Shown: positions 1-13,372, numbered from the stretch's first letter. The stretch: 64,000 bases of DNA from Antedon mediterranea (GCF_964355755.1 NC_092679.1:12144932-12208931); one strand, 5' to 3'. Numbers and translations are program-made. Notes: generated by a model from the letters alone, not told the origin.

Positions 1-272
1 TGATTTGTTTAATCTTCCAAAAAGACTGTAACTTCCAAGAACCTAGAGGTCTATAATCTATAATAATCCAAAAATGTTCTTATCTCAACCCCAACCACTG
101 TGGGTCTAAGGTAGCAAGTCTTTAATACATTTAATTTGACATTCAGACCCATGCTATTCAAACCTGCTGAAAAGTTACTGGTACCGAGATATTTAATGCA
201 ATTACACGGAAACTAGGGGTTCAAATTCTGAAAACTCAGGCGAATGTATGAATCGAGTTATTAGTAGAGTAA
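1..272. other. flanking non-coding sequence
   Basis: AT-rich sequence with no open frame, splice pair or repeat that I can support. It may be intron or 3' flank of the minus-strand receptor gene at 3928-9784, whose downstream exons are not found in this window. Confidence 0.3.
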
Positions 273-3200
273 TAGTGTAGGCTGGTATGTCGTTTATATG
301 AATGTCGTGTATATTTTTTGTTAAAAGCAAACTTTGACTTTATTTCATATCTTGATAATATAAGGAATGAAAAAAAATATGTTGCCATTTTTTCAAAAGA
401 CCTTTAAAGGACCAAATTCAAGATGGCCGCCAACATTCAAATAACCCTATTAAAAATCAGAATATCACCAATAATACAAATTATGAATGTGGAACAAGTC
501 CGTTTTGATGGTATTACTGTACCCATTATACAATCCTAACTATGTAAAGCGATAATCTGTCGGCCATCTTGGATTTCAAAATGGCCGCCACTAAAAATTA
601 AATTCTTTAAATAATATTTTTTAAATGTGTGCATAAATTGTTGTTTGTACACAATGTTCTAAAATTGTTGTCACTTCTCACAGGATTGTAAACTGTAAAT
701 ATAAGGCTAAAGTTGTCAATGTCCTGTATAACAGATATATAATACCCCACTATGACTATTAAATTAAATAATCGTTCAAAGTTGAAGTTGCAAAAGTATG
801 GAACAAATTAACAATTTATATCAAATATATTCAACATCAATTACGTCTAACTAGAGAGTTAGACCTCTAGTTCGCTCGCTCCCCTCTAGGAAGTGTAAAC
901 GAAGGTTCTCGGAAGGATAATGACTCGGGTAAAAATGTTTTAGGAGGACGTTCTCCTTGTACGTTTTCTGTCGGTTACCATTATTGAAAATGCTTGACAT
1001 TCAAAAAACTAAACCTACTCTGTTTCACAGTGTCTTAGATGATTAATAACATTTTAAAGTATAGTGTTTATTGTTTAATAGGGCGGAGGTGGGGAGGCAG
1101 AGTTCATTTGAGGGAGAAGCTTATTCGAGGAATTTTTTAGTTTTAATAATATCGTAACATTTATAATCAAATAAAATCCTCTAATAGATATGAAAAGTGG
1201 TAAAAAATTATAACAAATGCTTGGTAAATTATAGTTAACAGTGTAATGAATTCTATTATAAATAGTATATACAATATTGTGTGTATAATTAATGTAGATG
1301 GGCGTTTATTAGATAGTTGGGTAGGTGGGGGGGGGGGGGTGTAGGCGATTATTATTCAAAGTGATGTTTTATTGGGAGGCGTTTATTCAAATAAATACCA
1401 TCATAATACATTATTTCATTTAAACATCTTTTAAAACTAACTTCCGCGACAGTGTAGGCCGTTTCGGCCCAAGAAGGAAGATGTTTTTAGACTGCTTGCA
1501 ATATGGGCCCTAATGGGACACAGATAGCCTACAGTTATTCCTGCCAGCTTACTCAATAAAACTCGGCTATCGGGATTTTATTTTTTAACTACTGTACCTT
1601 CACACGCGCGGTCCAATCCGAAAATAAACAAAAAACTAAAATAGCTATAGCCACTAACGACCAACTTAACTGAAACCAGGTAGTTGCAAGGTGAACCTGT
1701 GAACTCATCGTGAACCTGGAAATTACTTTGACCGCGTACAATTGAAATTGAGTTGAAAATCTACCGATGAATCAGAAATTTTGTTTAAAAACTCTTTATA
1801 ATATATTCCTAAGATAGAAATATGGAACAATATCGTAATGGTGAAAACTGTTTTACATTTCGCGGTACACCTGAGATAATTCAGGTAGGTATCCAAGGCA
1901 GAAATTTGTTCCAAAGTTTTTCCATTGTGCTCGCCTATGTCAGAATTAACCATAATTTATATATAGATTCTAAATTACAGATCTCAATTCTTTTCATGAA
2001 CCTGAAACTTGACAGGAGACAGGACCACAATATACAACAAGTGCATTTATAACTTATTGTGAAATCCTGTATAAATATGTTAAATAATAAATGCGTTATT
2101 GCTATGTAATTCAATGTCTGAACCTTCAGGGCCATAGTCACCAGTATGGTTGGTAAGTTTTCAACCTGTCAACTTTTGGCAGAAGCTTGAAGGAAATACA
2201 GATACACCTCTGCCTATAAATAACCTTGTAAATGAATGAACTCCTACTTCTCATCTTCTACAATCTCAACCAATTTCATTAGATATGTACCCCTTACAGA
2301 CAGACCAGCATTATACACTGGGTTGATGAGTGCACATGGTTGTGGTATAAAAACTCATGTACTAGGGAAAGACAAGAATGCCTGGTGATGACTCTTGCCC
2401 AAGATGAGTGGAGGTGGACAGAGATGACATCAAAAAGCAATTAGTATGTCGACCCGGTGAACTATATGGCTTTTGGACATGTAGCATTGTGAGAATAGTG
2501 TTGAGGCAGGTGCTTTTGTTGAAACTGAACTTGTATTACCTATAAAACCAGTGACACAAATCGGGACACAAATATCTTAAATGGAAAACATCTGTAAAGG
2601 ACAAAACCACACTAATTCTGCTTTCTCTCTACAACTTGCTTCTACAAATGCAGACGGAGAAAGAGATTCTAAGTTAAGTATGTATATGAGAGGACATGTA
2701 TGTGTGGGACTTGCTGGATTTACACCAATTGATCAGGGTCATTGAGCATGGTATCATTGGAATAACACAAATTAATGATTTCATCAGAGCTGGCAAATCT
2801 AGTTAACATTTAAAGAGAGATGATATCCCGGTTAATGAAGAATGCTGCAATTCGCACAAAGGTGTTTGTTGGCCATGGCATGATGAAATTGGACAGAAAA
2901 TGTTTGAGGCATTGGTAAAAGTCTTGTAGAAGGCAAACTGTCTATATGGGATCCTAAGAAAAAGACGAATATTGGCAAAAAAATATATATGACGGTGAAT
3001 ACAGGTGACAAACTTATCAAAGTAAAAGAAGACTCCTATAGAGATTATTTGCCGGTGAAATGAGGTCTTTCAGTTATTTTGCCAATTTGTTTCTGAACAA
3101 GGTTGTTGGGAACGGAGATCAGTCTGTGGAAGTTTGATGGATACAGTAGTAGAGAACGAAGGAAGGTCAACTTACTGTATCGCATTCAAGATTAGAAATA

Positions 3201-3810
3201 TTTCATTGAAGGACTTTGGCGGAGTTAGTTGTCATTTAACTGAAGAAGTTTATGAGATGTTTTAATATGAAGAAGTATACAGTCAGTACTATAGACCTCC
3301 TGATGGTCAACATTTTGTGTTAATCACCATGTTGTTGTCATAAGCATATCATTTTGTATATTTCAATCTAATTTTATTTAACAAGTTTTAATAAGAAATT
3401 TAACCCATTTAAAAAAAAAATGTTGTTTTATTTGATTTTATGTGATTTCAATCAACGTCATAACTTGCACATGTTTTAATAAGAAATTTAATCCATTTTT
3501 AAAAAATGGCGGCCATTTTGAAATTCAAAATGTCAAAATACTAATGAATATAGGTTTATAATAATTCTTATATAGCAGAGAACCCATATGAACTTAAAAT
3601 ATTATTCATAATGGGTGTTACTTTGTCCAATATGGTACATTTATTGGATATTTTACGTATTGGCGGCCATCTTGGATTTGACACCCTTAAGCTTTTTTAA
3701 AAAAATGGCAACATATTTTTTTCATTACTTTACATCCTAAAGACACTAAATCAGCTGGAATTTTGCTTTTAACAAAAAAATGACACGAAATTACATAGTG
3801 GCCTACACTA
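273..3810. mobile_element. decayed DNA transposon with ~330-bp terminal inverted repeats
   Basis: The ends are inverted copies. The left end reads GTGTAGGCTGGTATGT from 275; the complement of the right end reads GTGTAGGCCACTATGT from 3808. Both are followed by TTTTTTGTTAAAAGCAAA, a block with ATATGTTGCCATTTTTT, and several copies of AAGATGGCCGCC. Similarity extends inward about 330 bp on each side (275-600 and 3490-3808). A TA dinucleotide flanks each end (273-274 and 3809-3810), consistent with a TA target-site duplication. The interior at 2150-3270 shows only short broken frames on the plus strand, probably a dead transposase that I cannot assign. The TA target suggests Tc1/mariner-like or another TA-targeting group, but no catalytic triad is visible. 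Confidence 0.75.
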
Positions 3811-3927
3811 TAAAGTCAAATTATTGCAATGAAAAAGAACAAACTTTTTTCAGGATGTTGTTCAAAAAGACATTTATTTATATAGAGTGAATCTATATGT
3901 AAACTTACTATGTAAAAGAATACTTAC

Positions 3928-6900
3928 AATTATACCATTTTCAGTTACAAGGTCATTTTCAGTTATGACATCACCATTAAAGTTTAAGTAATGACATTTC
4001 AGCTCAGTTACTCCTAGTTCTGTTATCTCTATTATTGCCCCAGTGTATATTTCAGAACCTGAAATAAAAATACATCATTACAAAGTCAGTCAACAGTCTG
4101 TATCTGTACAATTCTTTACTCAGTAAAAGCATCAAAGTATTTTGATATTGTACTAGATCACTGTAATATACCACATCAGTGTATTACTGCCATTTAATTG
4201 GTGGTTAGGCAATGTACAATGTGCCATTCAATATTATGCTGGTAAATTTTATCAAGCACAGATTTAGGCGAGACTAAACAGGCTTTAGTTCCCCCTAAAA
4301 TTTAACAGCCATGTCTTTAACCTCTTTATGTTATAAAATAATTACTATCTTAAACAATTTTCTGTAACCCAGTGGGTGTGAAGTTGCACATTAATACATG
4401 TAAATAATATGAATGTTGTGTGATCAAGCACAACCACATGAATAATATGAACATTGTGTGATCAACCACAACCACTTGAATAAGATGAACGTTGTGTGAT
4501 CAACCACAACCACATGAATAATATGAACGTTTTGTGATCAACCACAACCACTTGAATAATATGAACGTTGTGTGATCAACCACAACCATTTGAATAATAT
4601 GAACGTTGTGTGATCAACCACAACCACTTGAATAATATGAGCATTGTGTGATCAACCACAACCACATGATGAACGTTGTGTGATCAACCACAACCACTTG
4701 AATAATATGAACGTTGTGTGATCAACCACAACCACATGAATAATATGAACATTGTGTGATCAACCACAACCACATGAATAATATGAACGTTGTGTGATCA
4801 ACCACAACCACATGAATAATATGAACGTTTTGTGATCAACCACAACCACTTGAATAATATGAACGTTATGTGATCAACCACAACCATTTGAATAATATGA
4901 ACGTTGTGTGATCAATCACAACCACATGAATAATATGAACGTGTTATGATCAACCACTTGAATAATATGAACGTTGTGTGATCAACCACAACCACATGAA
5001 TAATATGAACGTTGTGTGATCAACCACAACCACTTGAATAATATGAACGTTGTGTAATCAACCACAACCACATGAATAATATGAACGTTGTGTGATCAAC
5101 CACAACCACATGAATAATATGAACATTGTGTGATCAACCACAACCACTTGAATAATATGAACGTTGTGTGATCAACCACAACCACATGAATAGTATGAAC
5201 GTTGTGTGATCAACAACAACCACTTGAATAATATGAACGTTGTGTGATCAACCACAACCACATGAATAGTATGAACGTTTTGTGATCAACCACAACCACT
5301 TGAATAATATGAACGTTGTGTGATCAACCACAACCACATGAATAGTATGAACGTTGTGTGATCAACCACAACCACATGAATAGTATGAAAGTTGTATGAT
5401 TAACCACAACCACATGAATAGTATGAACGTTGTGTGATCAACCACAACCACTTGAATAATATGAACGTTGTGTGATCAACCACACAACATGAATAATATG
5501 AACGTTGTGTTATCAACATGGAGTAGCCGTAAACGTTTGGATTATAAAAAGTTAGACAACATAATTTTTTTTGGGGCCTCTAAATACTGGATCAGCCCCT
5601 GTATTTCTTTTTATAAAACAATGAAAATAACTCAAATTTTTCGTAGTTTTATTCATGTTATGTATCTTCATCATTACACGGTGTGACATATTCCACAATG
5701 GGTAAAAAAATTAAATCCAATAGATGTCAGATCAAATGACCACAAGTTTAGATGCAAATTACATTTTTTTTTCTCCTCCCTTAGACCAAACCCAACAAAA
5801 AATGTTTCCGACTTTTAACACAATCTGAGATTAAAGGAGTGTATGAAATTTACTTCAGACATTTGTATAGAGATATTCTTGTAACATTTCCCATAAACTC
5901 ATCTCATGTCCAACAAACTCAAAGCAACAAAGTCAATTCATCCTGTTAATAAATTATTGTTATTTTTACTTACCATTCATATTCAAGTCAAATGAAATGT
6001 TTAATAGTGTGAAAGTTTCAGATCTGTCACCATAAGTTGCCACATAATAAGAAACATCAATATTTTCAGCTTGAGGCGCTGTTCCAGGGCCATTGTTGTT
6101 GTTATATGTATCGGGACATACACCTAGGAATTATATAAAAACATTCAATTAAAATAAACATTAGATACTGTAGGCCTATCATATATTACTTTAGTCATTA
6201 TTTTTGTCACATCCATTTCTGAGTGACAGTCAAAACCTTTGATACAAAATAATAGTTTGTGACAATACAATGAATTAATATAAAATTAAGTTAATTAAAA
6301 ATAAACTGTTAATTCATAATTTAAAAATCCAGACCCCGGTGGTGAGCTGCAACTTCCCGAAGTAAATCTATGGTAAATCTATGGCAAGAAATTAACATGT
6401 TTTGCTTTAAAAAATGCATGGATTACTTTTGTGGAAATGTAAATTTAAAAAATATTCATTTTCAGAAGATTGGAGTGGATAAGAAATGATTTCTATTTTG
6501 TCTAAATTTGAAAAAGCAATAACAATTAATGGTAGCATGATTCATATCTTTAATAATTATGCATACAAACTAGGACTTACTGAGATCTGTGGTATCATCA
6601 CGTTCTTGGGTACAATTTTGCATTTCTCCAGCAACATTCTGGAAAAGTAAAAAAATGAACGAAAAATAATTGGCAGCCTATAATGTTATGCTAACTGTGT
6701 ATCAATTGTCATGAAAATCAATAAGTATAGTCTGTTGGTATAACAAGAAAATTAATAAAACTAATTATTGTGGACAGTATCAGTGAAAAATATGAAAGCA
6801 CTCCAAACTGAGTGAAGTACTTAAATAATATAAACTATATTTAGAGAGACATGGCTCACTACTTGATGTTTTGGATGAAAGATATATCTTATGGAAGATG

Positions 6901-9784
6901 CAAGTCAGATATTGATACACTGTAAGCTTTTGTGACATCACCAATATATCAATTTTTCTTAAAATCAATAAAATTGTTCTGTAAAGTAATACATATTAAC
7001 ACCGACACATTCAGGACAATATAACTTGTCTAAATTGTGCAAACAAACAAACAAAGCAAGTATTTTATTTTGATACTTGGCAATTTTCCAATTACTATGA
7101 GAAACTGTATGTGATTCAGGCTATACAAACGTGTATTTGTTGTATTCCTATTCAATTACACTAAAAGTGTTATTATGGTTAACCTTAATAATAATATAAT
7201 TTCCTGATCCAAAAACCAACAAAAAAAACAGAGTACGTCAATCTGGTACATTATTCTAAATTGTAAATATTTTAACACAGTTCTGCCTGATGAGTCATTG
7301 ATTAAATTTTGAATAGGTACTATGAATATAATAGCCTTATTATAGTTTCTAGTTCCTTGTTCCTAGTTCAAATACAATTAATTCAATGAAAGTCACTCAT
7401 TTCTTATAATTATATTTTGAGTCTAATTGAATTATTTGAACACTATTTGTAAGGGTGTACGTGTTTCCATCAGCTCTCAATCCAATCACACACCCAAGCA
7501 GCCCAATCCCTGCAACCCATCATGAAATGACATGGCCAAACAAAATAGATAGTATTTATAATGAGTGAATGTCTTATTATCGACATAAAAAATGTGTTGT
7601 CTAATATTAAGATGTTCTGCAAACAATCTAAATTGAAATTGAAAAAACATCTTTGTTTGTATATGTAGCTTACAACAAACAGTGTAGCGTTGATAAAATG
7701 AATGGTGTTAGTTACCGAGTTTAACTAAAAAAGAGCTTTTGTCTAATTAACTGGGTCGCTCACATGATATGGACAGGGCGAGTTACAGTACTAGTGATTG
7801 CAAATGTAAAATCCTTCAATATACTGACATGACGCACTCAGAAAACTAAACTGTACATATATTGTGTGTGTTTTAAAAAGGCTGTGATGATTTTTTACTT
7901 GAAATTGGTCAGTAGATCAGCTCAATTTTTACTCTCCAAAAACAAATAAGTACAATTTCAAGAGGCCTAGAGGTACAAATTTGGAATAAAAAGTTTGCAG
8001 AATGCTGGCCTAGTACTTAGATAAGAGTAAATTTAATTCATTAACAGAATACAGTAGCACAGTAAATTGATTTAGACAAGTTGAAGTTGTAAATTGTACT
8101 CTTGGCTGCCTTTGGTTCATTTCTAGTGGCTGTATGCCAAGAGCTAAAGATTAAAATTAAAATGCCTGAATTTGAATGCTTCTAATTTCAATTTCCTTTT
8201 TTTAACAGGAAATATCTACAATATGTTCCCAAAATCTCAGATCTTAGGCATAGTAATTGATGATAAACTAAACTTTGAATAGTTGTTATTAAATGCAACC
8301 AGAAGCGTGGTATTATTAACAGATCTTAACCGTCGTCTGTTCTATAAGAATATTAATTAGACCATCAATGGATTATCACAGTCCTGTTGTTTGGAAATAT
8401 ATTCCCGAGAGCAAAATATCATTCCCTCGGGGAAGTCAAATCTTATATTTCACCTCTAAGCAGGCAATATCTGTATAATAAGGTTGAAAACAGTGTGAGA
8501 TGGTTACAGAATCACAGGATTTATGAATACAATCAATGATATATATTTTCCATTGAAAAAAAAATGTTTAATGTTTTTGTGGAATATGCCAATTTAATGT
8601 CACATAAAAGTTATTTACTTTTTTACATGAAAAAAATGTAATTTAAAGCAAAAAATAGTTTTTGGTTAAATTTAACCATTAATTTTGTCTTTTTTTCTTC
8701 TACAGAAGTGATTAACTTTGTTAAAACTACAAAACCTATTCAAAGTATGATTTTCTTAATCTTCATTTTATGAAGAGAGTTGGAAGCTTTCAACTACATG
8801 TTAGTTCATTGTGCAAATGTGGGAATACTCGGCCGTGTGTCGATACTCGTCGATATAGGATTGATGGTTTGTAGGTCCACCAGGGCAACGACCGACAACA
8901 CATCGATTGACTTGACCTATATTGTCACTACTTGGTCGTCGCATATCGAAGCTCCCTATTATTCAATTCAAAAGTAACAGTGACGATACAAAATACAGAT
9001 TAAGACTAGACATAACTTGAAAATCAAACCTTGTAGAATCTCAAACTTAAGTGTTGTTATTGACCCATGAAATAACTTCTTGTCACTATTAGTTCTTTTC
9101 TTTCAGAACTGTGTGCCAAGAAGATACGGGAATATAATACAACAGGTCAACCAGACCTATACTAATATTCCTATAAATGTTCCCCGCAATGTGTCACAGG
9201 CATTGTGTGAGAATGAATGCCGGATTAATAAAATGACGGAAAAATAAGTAGGCATATATAGCTAGAATAATAATAATAAAACTATTTAATCACGGTATCA
9301 CGTATTTCCACAAGGCCGTAAGACATCATACAAAAATTAAATTAACCATTAACAACAAGAGTTTAACTAAAACTGAAAATCCTAATTTACACTTACAGTA
9401 AATTAGAATGAATTAACATTTTAAAATAGTTAATCAAATCAATTCAAGGCGCTTTAAAAAAAAATAAAAAACAAGCAAAAAGAAGTACCTGCTGCAGAGG
9501 AAACTAAGTCTAAATTTAAACATTTTTCTTACATAATTCCTTTTTTAATTACCCAGGGTTTCGCAATCGACATGTTTTCGATGGAAGTGCACCAATTAAT
9601 AAGTAATAATCAGGCCTACAACAACTAAGCATTATCTGAGTTCCACCTAGCCTAGGCCAGAGTCTAAAGTCTAAACACTTACCGTCCAAGAACAATTGGA
9701 TTGGCATTGTGGATTCCATTGACCGTCTATAGGCCTACTACCCAACAAAGTCAAAATCAACAAGAAACACGGTAGTTGAATCAT
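3928..9784 (-). CDS. IL-17 receptor-like protein, N-terminal exons (partial)
   Basis: Four minus-strand exons join in frame with consensus splice sites: 9784-9683 (phase 0), 6638-6581 (phase 1), 6123-5974 (phase 1) and 4058-3928 (phase 0), about 145 residues. Exon 1 starts at ATG 9784 and encodes a signal peptide (MIQLPCFLLILTLLG). Several cysteines and N-glycosylation sequons follow. Exons 3-4 read NISFDLNMNGSEIYTGAII, then an ELKCHYLNF strand. This pattern (hydrophobic strand, S-x-I-Y-x-G-A, then C-x-x-x-x-F) resembles the first fibronectin-III-like domain of IL-17 receptors. That family consists of cell-surface cytokine receptors signalling through SEFIR domains. The membrane segment and SEFIR domain would lie 3' of 3928, and none is visible before base 1. 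The transposon at 273-3810 lies just downstream, so the gene may be very long or broken. Another fibronectin-type receptor remains possible. Confidence 0.5.
4398..5517. repeat. 38-bp minisatellite, about 29 copies
   Basis: This is a head-to-tail array of a 38-bp unit containing GAACGTTGTGTGATCAACCA, lying in the intron between exons 3 and 4 of the minus-strand receptor gene. Units alternate mainly between ACCACATGAATAATATG and ACCACTTGAATAATATG. A few are shortened (near 4660 and 4940). Each unit centres on TGATCA flanked by GTTGTG and CACAAC, so single strands can form small hairpins. There are no unique spacers, so this is not a CRISPR array. Confidence 0.95.
5518..5973. other. intron sequence
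   Basis: Remainder of the receptor intron downstream of the minisatellite on the plus strand. Open frames here are short and have no recognisable content. Confidence 0.4.
6639..8217. other. intron 1 of the receptor gene, unannotated part
   Basis: AT-rich intronic DNA between receptor exons 1 and 2. I see no exon with paired splice sites and no clear repeat. Confidence 0.4.
8218..8410 (+). mobile_element. small non-LTR retrotransposon remnant
   Basis: The plus strand reads SQILGIVIDDKLNFE from about 8230, the motif typical of the region just downstream of the reverse transcriptase core in CR1/L2/Jockey-type LINEs. An in-frame stop follows at once, then ATRSVVLLTDLNRRLFYK. It is a short dead fragment in the receptor intron. 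Confidence 0.55.
8416..8479 (-). repeat. MITE arm, inverted copy of 33878-33941
   Basis: About 64 bp containing ATCATTCCCTCGGGGA is nearly the exact reverse complement of 33878-33941, showing a dispersed short element. Only one arm is preserved here. Confidence 0.65.
8545..8775 (+). mobile_element. TTAA-type MITE copy (family A), degraded ends
   Basis: Shares the blocks CACATAAAAGTTATT, GTAATTTAAAGCAAAAA and CTTAATCTTCATTTT, in the same order, with copies at 25367-25497, 35853-36060 plus 38300-38457, 50935-51250 and 55376-55665 (reverse). The intact family ends read GTATTGTCCCCC, but they are decayed in this copy. Confidence 0.6.
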
Positions 9785-10967
9785 GTTTCAAGTCTTTAAC
9801 CCTGTGTGTTTCAGTTAATTTTGTTGAAAACGGAATGACCGATCATGATATCATGTTGTGCGTTTTGTGAGTCTTCTTTTTATGACACTGACAACAATGT
9901 AGCTCGTCTGGGAAAGAAAGGGGATTTCCCTTTTCCAACTTCAATTTGATTATGGAACGCCGTTTACGCAATTTATTTACGACTCAATTTTTGACTTGAT
10001 GTTGTTGTTTGAGTAAACCTTTTCTAGAAACTATACTAGTTCGTTGCGCGGGATCCAATAATTACAAATCTCACATTTACAATAAGTCAATTTACAAAAC
10101 TTTGAATATTTTTATAATTATATAAACATTTTAATAATGTTTTGTAGTGATTTATGTGAACACGATTATCATGGATGGATCTCCTATACTAGTTTTGTGA
10201 TTGGCTAATGTGTTGTTATTTCTAATTATTTCTGTTTTTTTTAATCTATTGTTATACCCCCAAAACAATGGTATCGCCGAAATAATGGCTAATAATCATC
10301 TCTGGTTTTTAACCACTTTCGCTACCATCTGAGAAAATCATCAATTATTAAGCTATTATTTATATAGGTATTAGTATTCAGTATTACTAATGCCTTGTCT
10401 CATTATGAGAAATACTGTAAGAATATGATGTATTGTCATGATACTAATAGATAAAACACATTTTGCTTCATATTATTGTTTGAGCTTAATTTTGCAATGC
10501 AATTAATAGAAAAAATATAACACAGTATGCAACAACATATATACATAACTTTTAAGGGAAGCATCCTCAATAAATATAAGTGTGAAATTTATGAGGACAT
10601 AGCAGCTCATTTTTATTCATCTTTACTAACGAACGAATATTAATTAGATATAATTATTCGTCACTATGACGAATTATTGGTTAAATGAAGATAAATGATT
10701 TTTAAAAGATATATTGATTGATTGATTTTGTCAGAATCTTTTATTATTTATATTATAATGATAGGATCTTGCTAACGCATATACAATAGCCAGTATCACA
10801 ATCCGATCTAAGATCCCTCTGTGTATAATATCATATACCACCTGTTACATAATAATAAGTTACCTTTTATCTAAATTTCATTATAAATCATGTGTATAAT
10901 CGATTCTATACACTAAGAAATAAAAGTGAACAAATAATACGGATAATAAAGAAAAAATCTTATTTCG
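9785..10967. other. upstream region of the receptor gene
   Basis: Presumed promoter side of the minus-strand receptor gene. No TATA box or initiator can be placed with confidence. At 10652-10677 lies a perfect stem-loop, ATTCGTCA-CTA-TGACGAAT, also found at 21374-21396 and, in variant form, at 31275-31295. At 10722-10740 is an inverted copy of the AGATTCTGACAGAATC end motif. Confidence 0.4.
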
Positions 10968-11046
10968 TTTCCAAAGGTGAGACTCGATCTCTGTACCTTG
11001 AGTGCTGAAAGATACGAGCACAGACCACCGAGCCATACACAAATGA
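10968..11046 (-). mobile_element. tRNA-derived SINE head
   Basis: On the minus strand the sequence starts near GTATGGCTCGGTGGTCTG (box A-like) and has GAGATCGAGTCTC (box B-like) about 45 bp later, at tRNA spacing. The acceptor stem does not pair well, so this is a SINE head or tRNA relic, not a working tRNA gene. Confidence 0.45.
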
Positions 11047-11554
11047 CTAAAAGTTGAAGAAAGATTCCTCTCCATGTATTTACTACGGTATGCAGTAACC
11101 ACTTTGGTGCAGTAGATTATTGCATATAACACCGCAATGAATTATAACTTTTTACTATAAGGACATCTTTAAAGATTTGAAAAAAATGACGCACTGTCAA
11201 AGTATATACTTTTAACTTTAATTAATCAATATTTTAAAGAATAAAGTTAATATTAAGTTTGTTATTTCGGCCCAAGAAAATCTCATAGTTCGTTTGATTG
11301 TCGATTTTTTTTTTTAATTGAATATGCACAATGATGACTTAATCAACTTATATGTGCGTAGCCTGTCATTTTTTACATGCTCGTATAACGCAATTTCGAG
11401 TTGAAAAGTGAATCAAATATGATGATATTATTAAAGAAAGGTTGTAAAACAGAAATCGAGCAAAAAGAGTGCATATTAACGTTTAACGCGAAGTGCGCGT
11501 GCAAAAATCTGCCCACTCATGGCAATTTTTTAAAGACTTAAAATTTCCTGAAAC

Positions 11555-12535
11555 GTACTCTAGTTTAAAAAAAAATATTTATATATACAAATTAACATTC
11601 TGTTTTCGCTTTTCATTATTCTTGTAAGAAATCGGTGAGTCGAAATCCTCAAATATTCATAAAATGATGGAATATTGTTTTTCACAAACAAATTCCTTGC
11701 ACTAACAAATCTGGGTTGTCCCAACAACCGCTGGAAACCATCATTATAACAAACTTTAAGTTGGTTGATATCTTTTTTAAAATGATTAGACCATAAAGGA
11801 GAACAGTACATGTTACAATACAATATTATGATCTGAACAAAAAACATTTGATTGATTTGGAGCAGTAAGAAAATTTCCTACATAAAACATTACCTCTAAT
11901 ACATAGAGATCTATATTGGCGTTTTATATCTGCCTCATCTCTTACTTAGATTCAAAGTTAAAATATGGCCTATGTACGTAAAATGATCAACATACTCCAG
12001 CGCCTTATCACCCAATACTGTTTTGAGCCCATAGATTCTACGAAAAGTGGGACAAAACAGCATAGGCCTACAGTTAGACTTTTTATTATTATAAATAATA
12101 TCATGCTCAGATGCAAAACCCACACACGTGTTAACCAGTTTTTGAAGGTCTGAGGCAGAGGGAGCTAACACAACCAAATCATCAGCATAGCATAAATGAT
12201 TAAAACATACATTGTTAAAATAACATCCATATCTACTTTTACCAAGAGACGTACTGAAAGTGTCAACATAATAATGTATAATAGAGGAGACATTACACCC
12301 CCTTGCCTTACACCTTTTGTAACTGGGAAACTATCCGATAAACAGTTACCCCATTTGACTAGAAAACGTTGTTGTTGATACCAGGACACAAGGAACCTAA
12401 TCACAACAAGGTGCACATTTCTCTCTCTCTGAACAATATAGGCCTACAGTGGTTAACTCGATCAAAGGCTTTGCTTGAATCGAGAAAACAGGCATATATC
12501 GGGCTACCATTGCGGTTAATTAATATGTGATTCAT
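11555..12535 (-). mobile_element. non-LTR retrotransposon fragment, reverse transcriptase C-half
   Basis: Minus-strand translation gives ordered reverse transcriptase motifs. FLDSSKAFDRVNH lies near 12460-12500, GVRQGGVMSPLL near 12290-12320, and CYADDLVVLAPSASDLQ near 12140-12185, carrying the YADD catalytic pair. A connection-like region follows, ending FLTRIMKSENRM near 11600. One frameshift separates the GVRQGG block from the YADD block, and another occurs near 11930. The 5' half (endonuclease) is missing, as expected of a truncated LINE. Its insertion splits the element at 11340-13470. The clade cannot be fixed by eye. Confidence 0.8.
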
Positions 12536-12592
12536 GTGAAGATATGATTACAAACGTGATTTCGCTGAATCGTGCGTAGACCGCGTAAAAAA

Positions 12593-13372
12593 ACAAGGCC
12601 AACAGCCATTAAGTCGCGTGCTACAATGCATAGTGATACCGGACCGACAGACAGACCGACAGACAGACAGACAGACCGACCGACCGACCGACCGACCGAC
12701 ATAGTGAACTATACTGACCGAAATTACTGAACATGTTTAAAAATGTTGAAATGTTTAAAAACATTGATATTTTTTTAATTTACACGTGCGTAGCCTGTCA
12801 CTTTTGACGTGCTCGTATAACGTGATTTCGAGTTGAAAAGTAAGTCAAGAAAACAGAAATCGGGCAATAACATTTAACGCGCAGTGGCGTGCAAAAATAT
12901 GCGCACTCATGGCTATTTTGTAAACGCTTAAAATTGCCTGAAACGTACTCTTATTTCATCGAAAATAAATTTTGAAAATTTTAAGCGCGCGTACGCATGC
13001 GTTACATGCGCTACGCACGTAATTGTATTGCCATATGATGATTTATGCCCTGAAATTTATGAGTACCAAATTTTATTTAATTGTGATTCATGGTTGTGAA
13101 GATATGATTACAAACGTGATTTCGTTAAATCGTGCGTAGACCGCGTAATTTTTTATTGCGCACCGTGAAAACATAACCACATCGATTCCTGGCCATAAGG
13201 AATATACTGTGAAAAATTGACCTAGCTAGATTAAACTGATATCAAGATAAGGTCAGAAAGCGATAAAACGCATAGTGATACCGGACCGACAGACCGACAG
13301 ACCGACAGACTGACCGACTGACCGACCGACATAGTGAACTATAGAGTCGCTTCCACGCGACTAAAAATTGAC
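12593..13372 (+). mobile_element. GACC/GACA-bounded repetitive element, copy 1
   Basis: Nearly identical to 18139-18899. Both begin AAGGCCAACAGCCATTAAGT, soon reach a (GACAGACC)n tract followed by CATAGTGAACTATA, and end in a second such tract, CATAGTGAACTATAGAGTCG and the hairpin AGTCGC-TTCCAC-GCGACT. The interior carries a diverged version of the GCGTAGCCTGTCACTTTTGA block seen in the hairpin-ended family. No coding frame. Confidence 0.75.

Noticed and set aside
4398-5517. CRISPR-like regular repeats
   Set aside because: Units are contiguous 38-bp minisatellite copies without unique spacers, in an animal intron.
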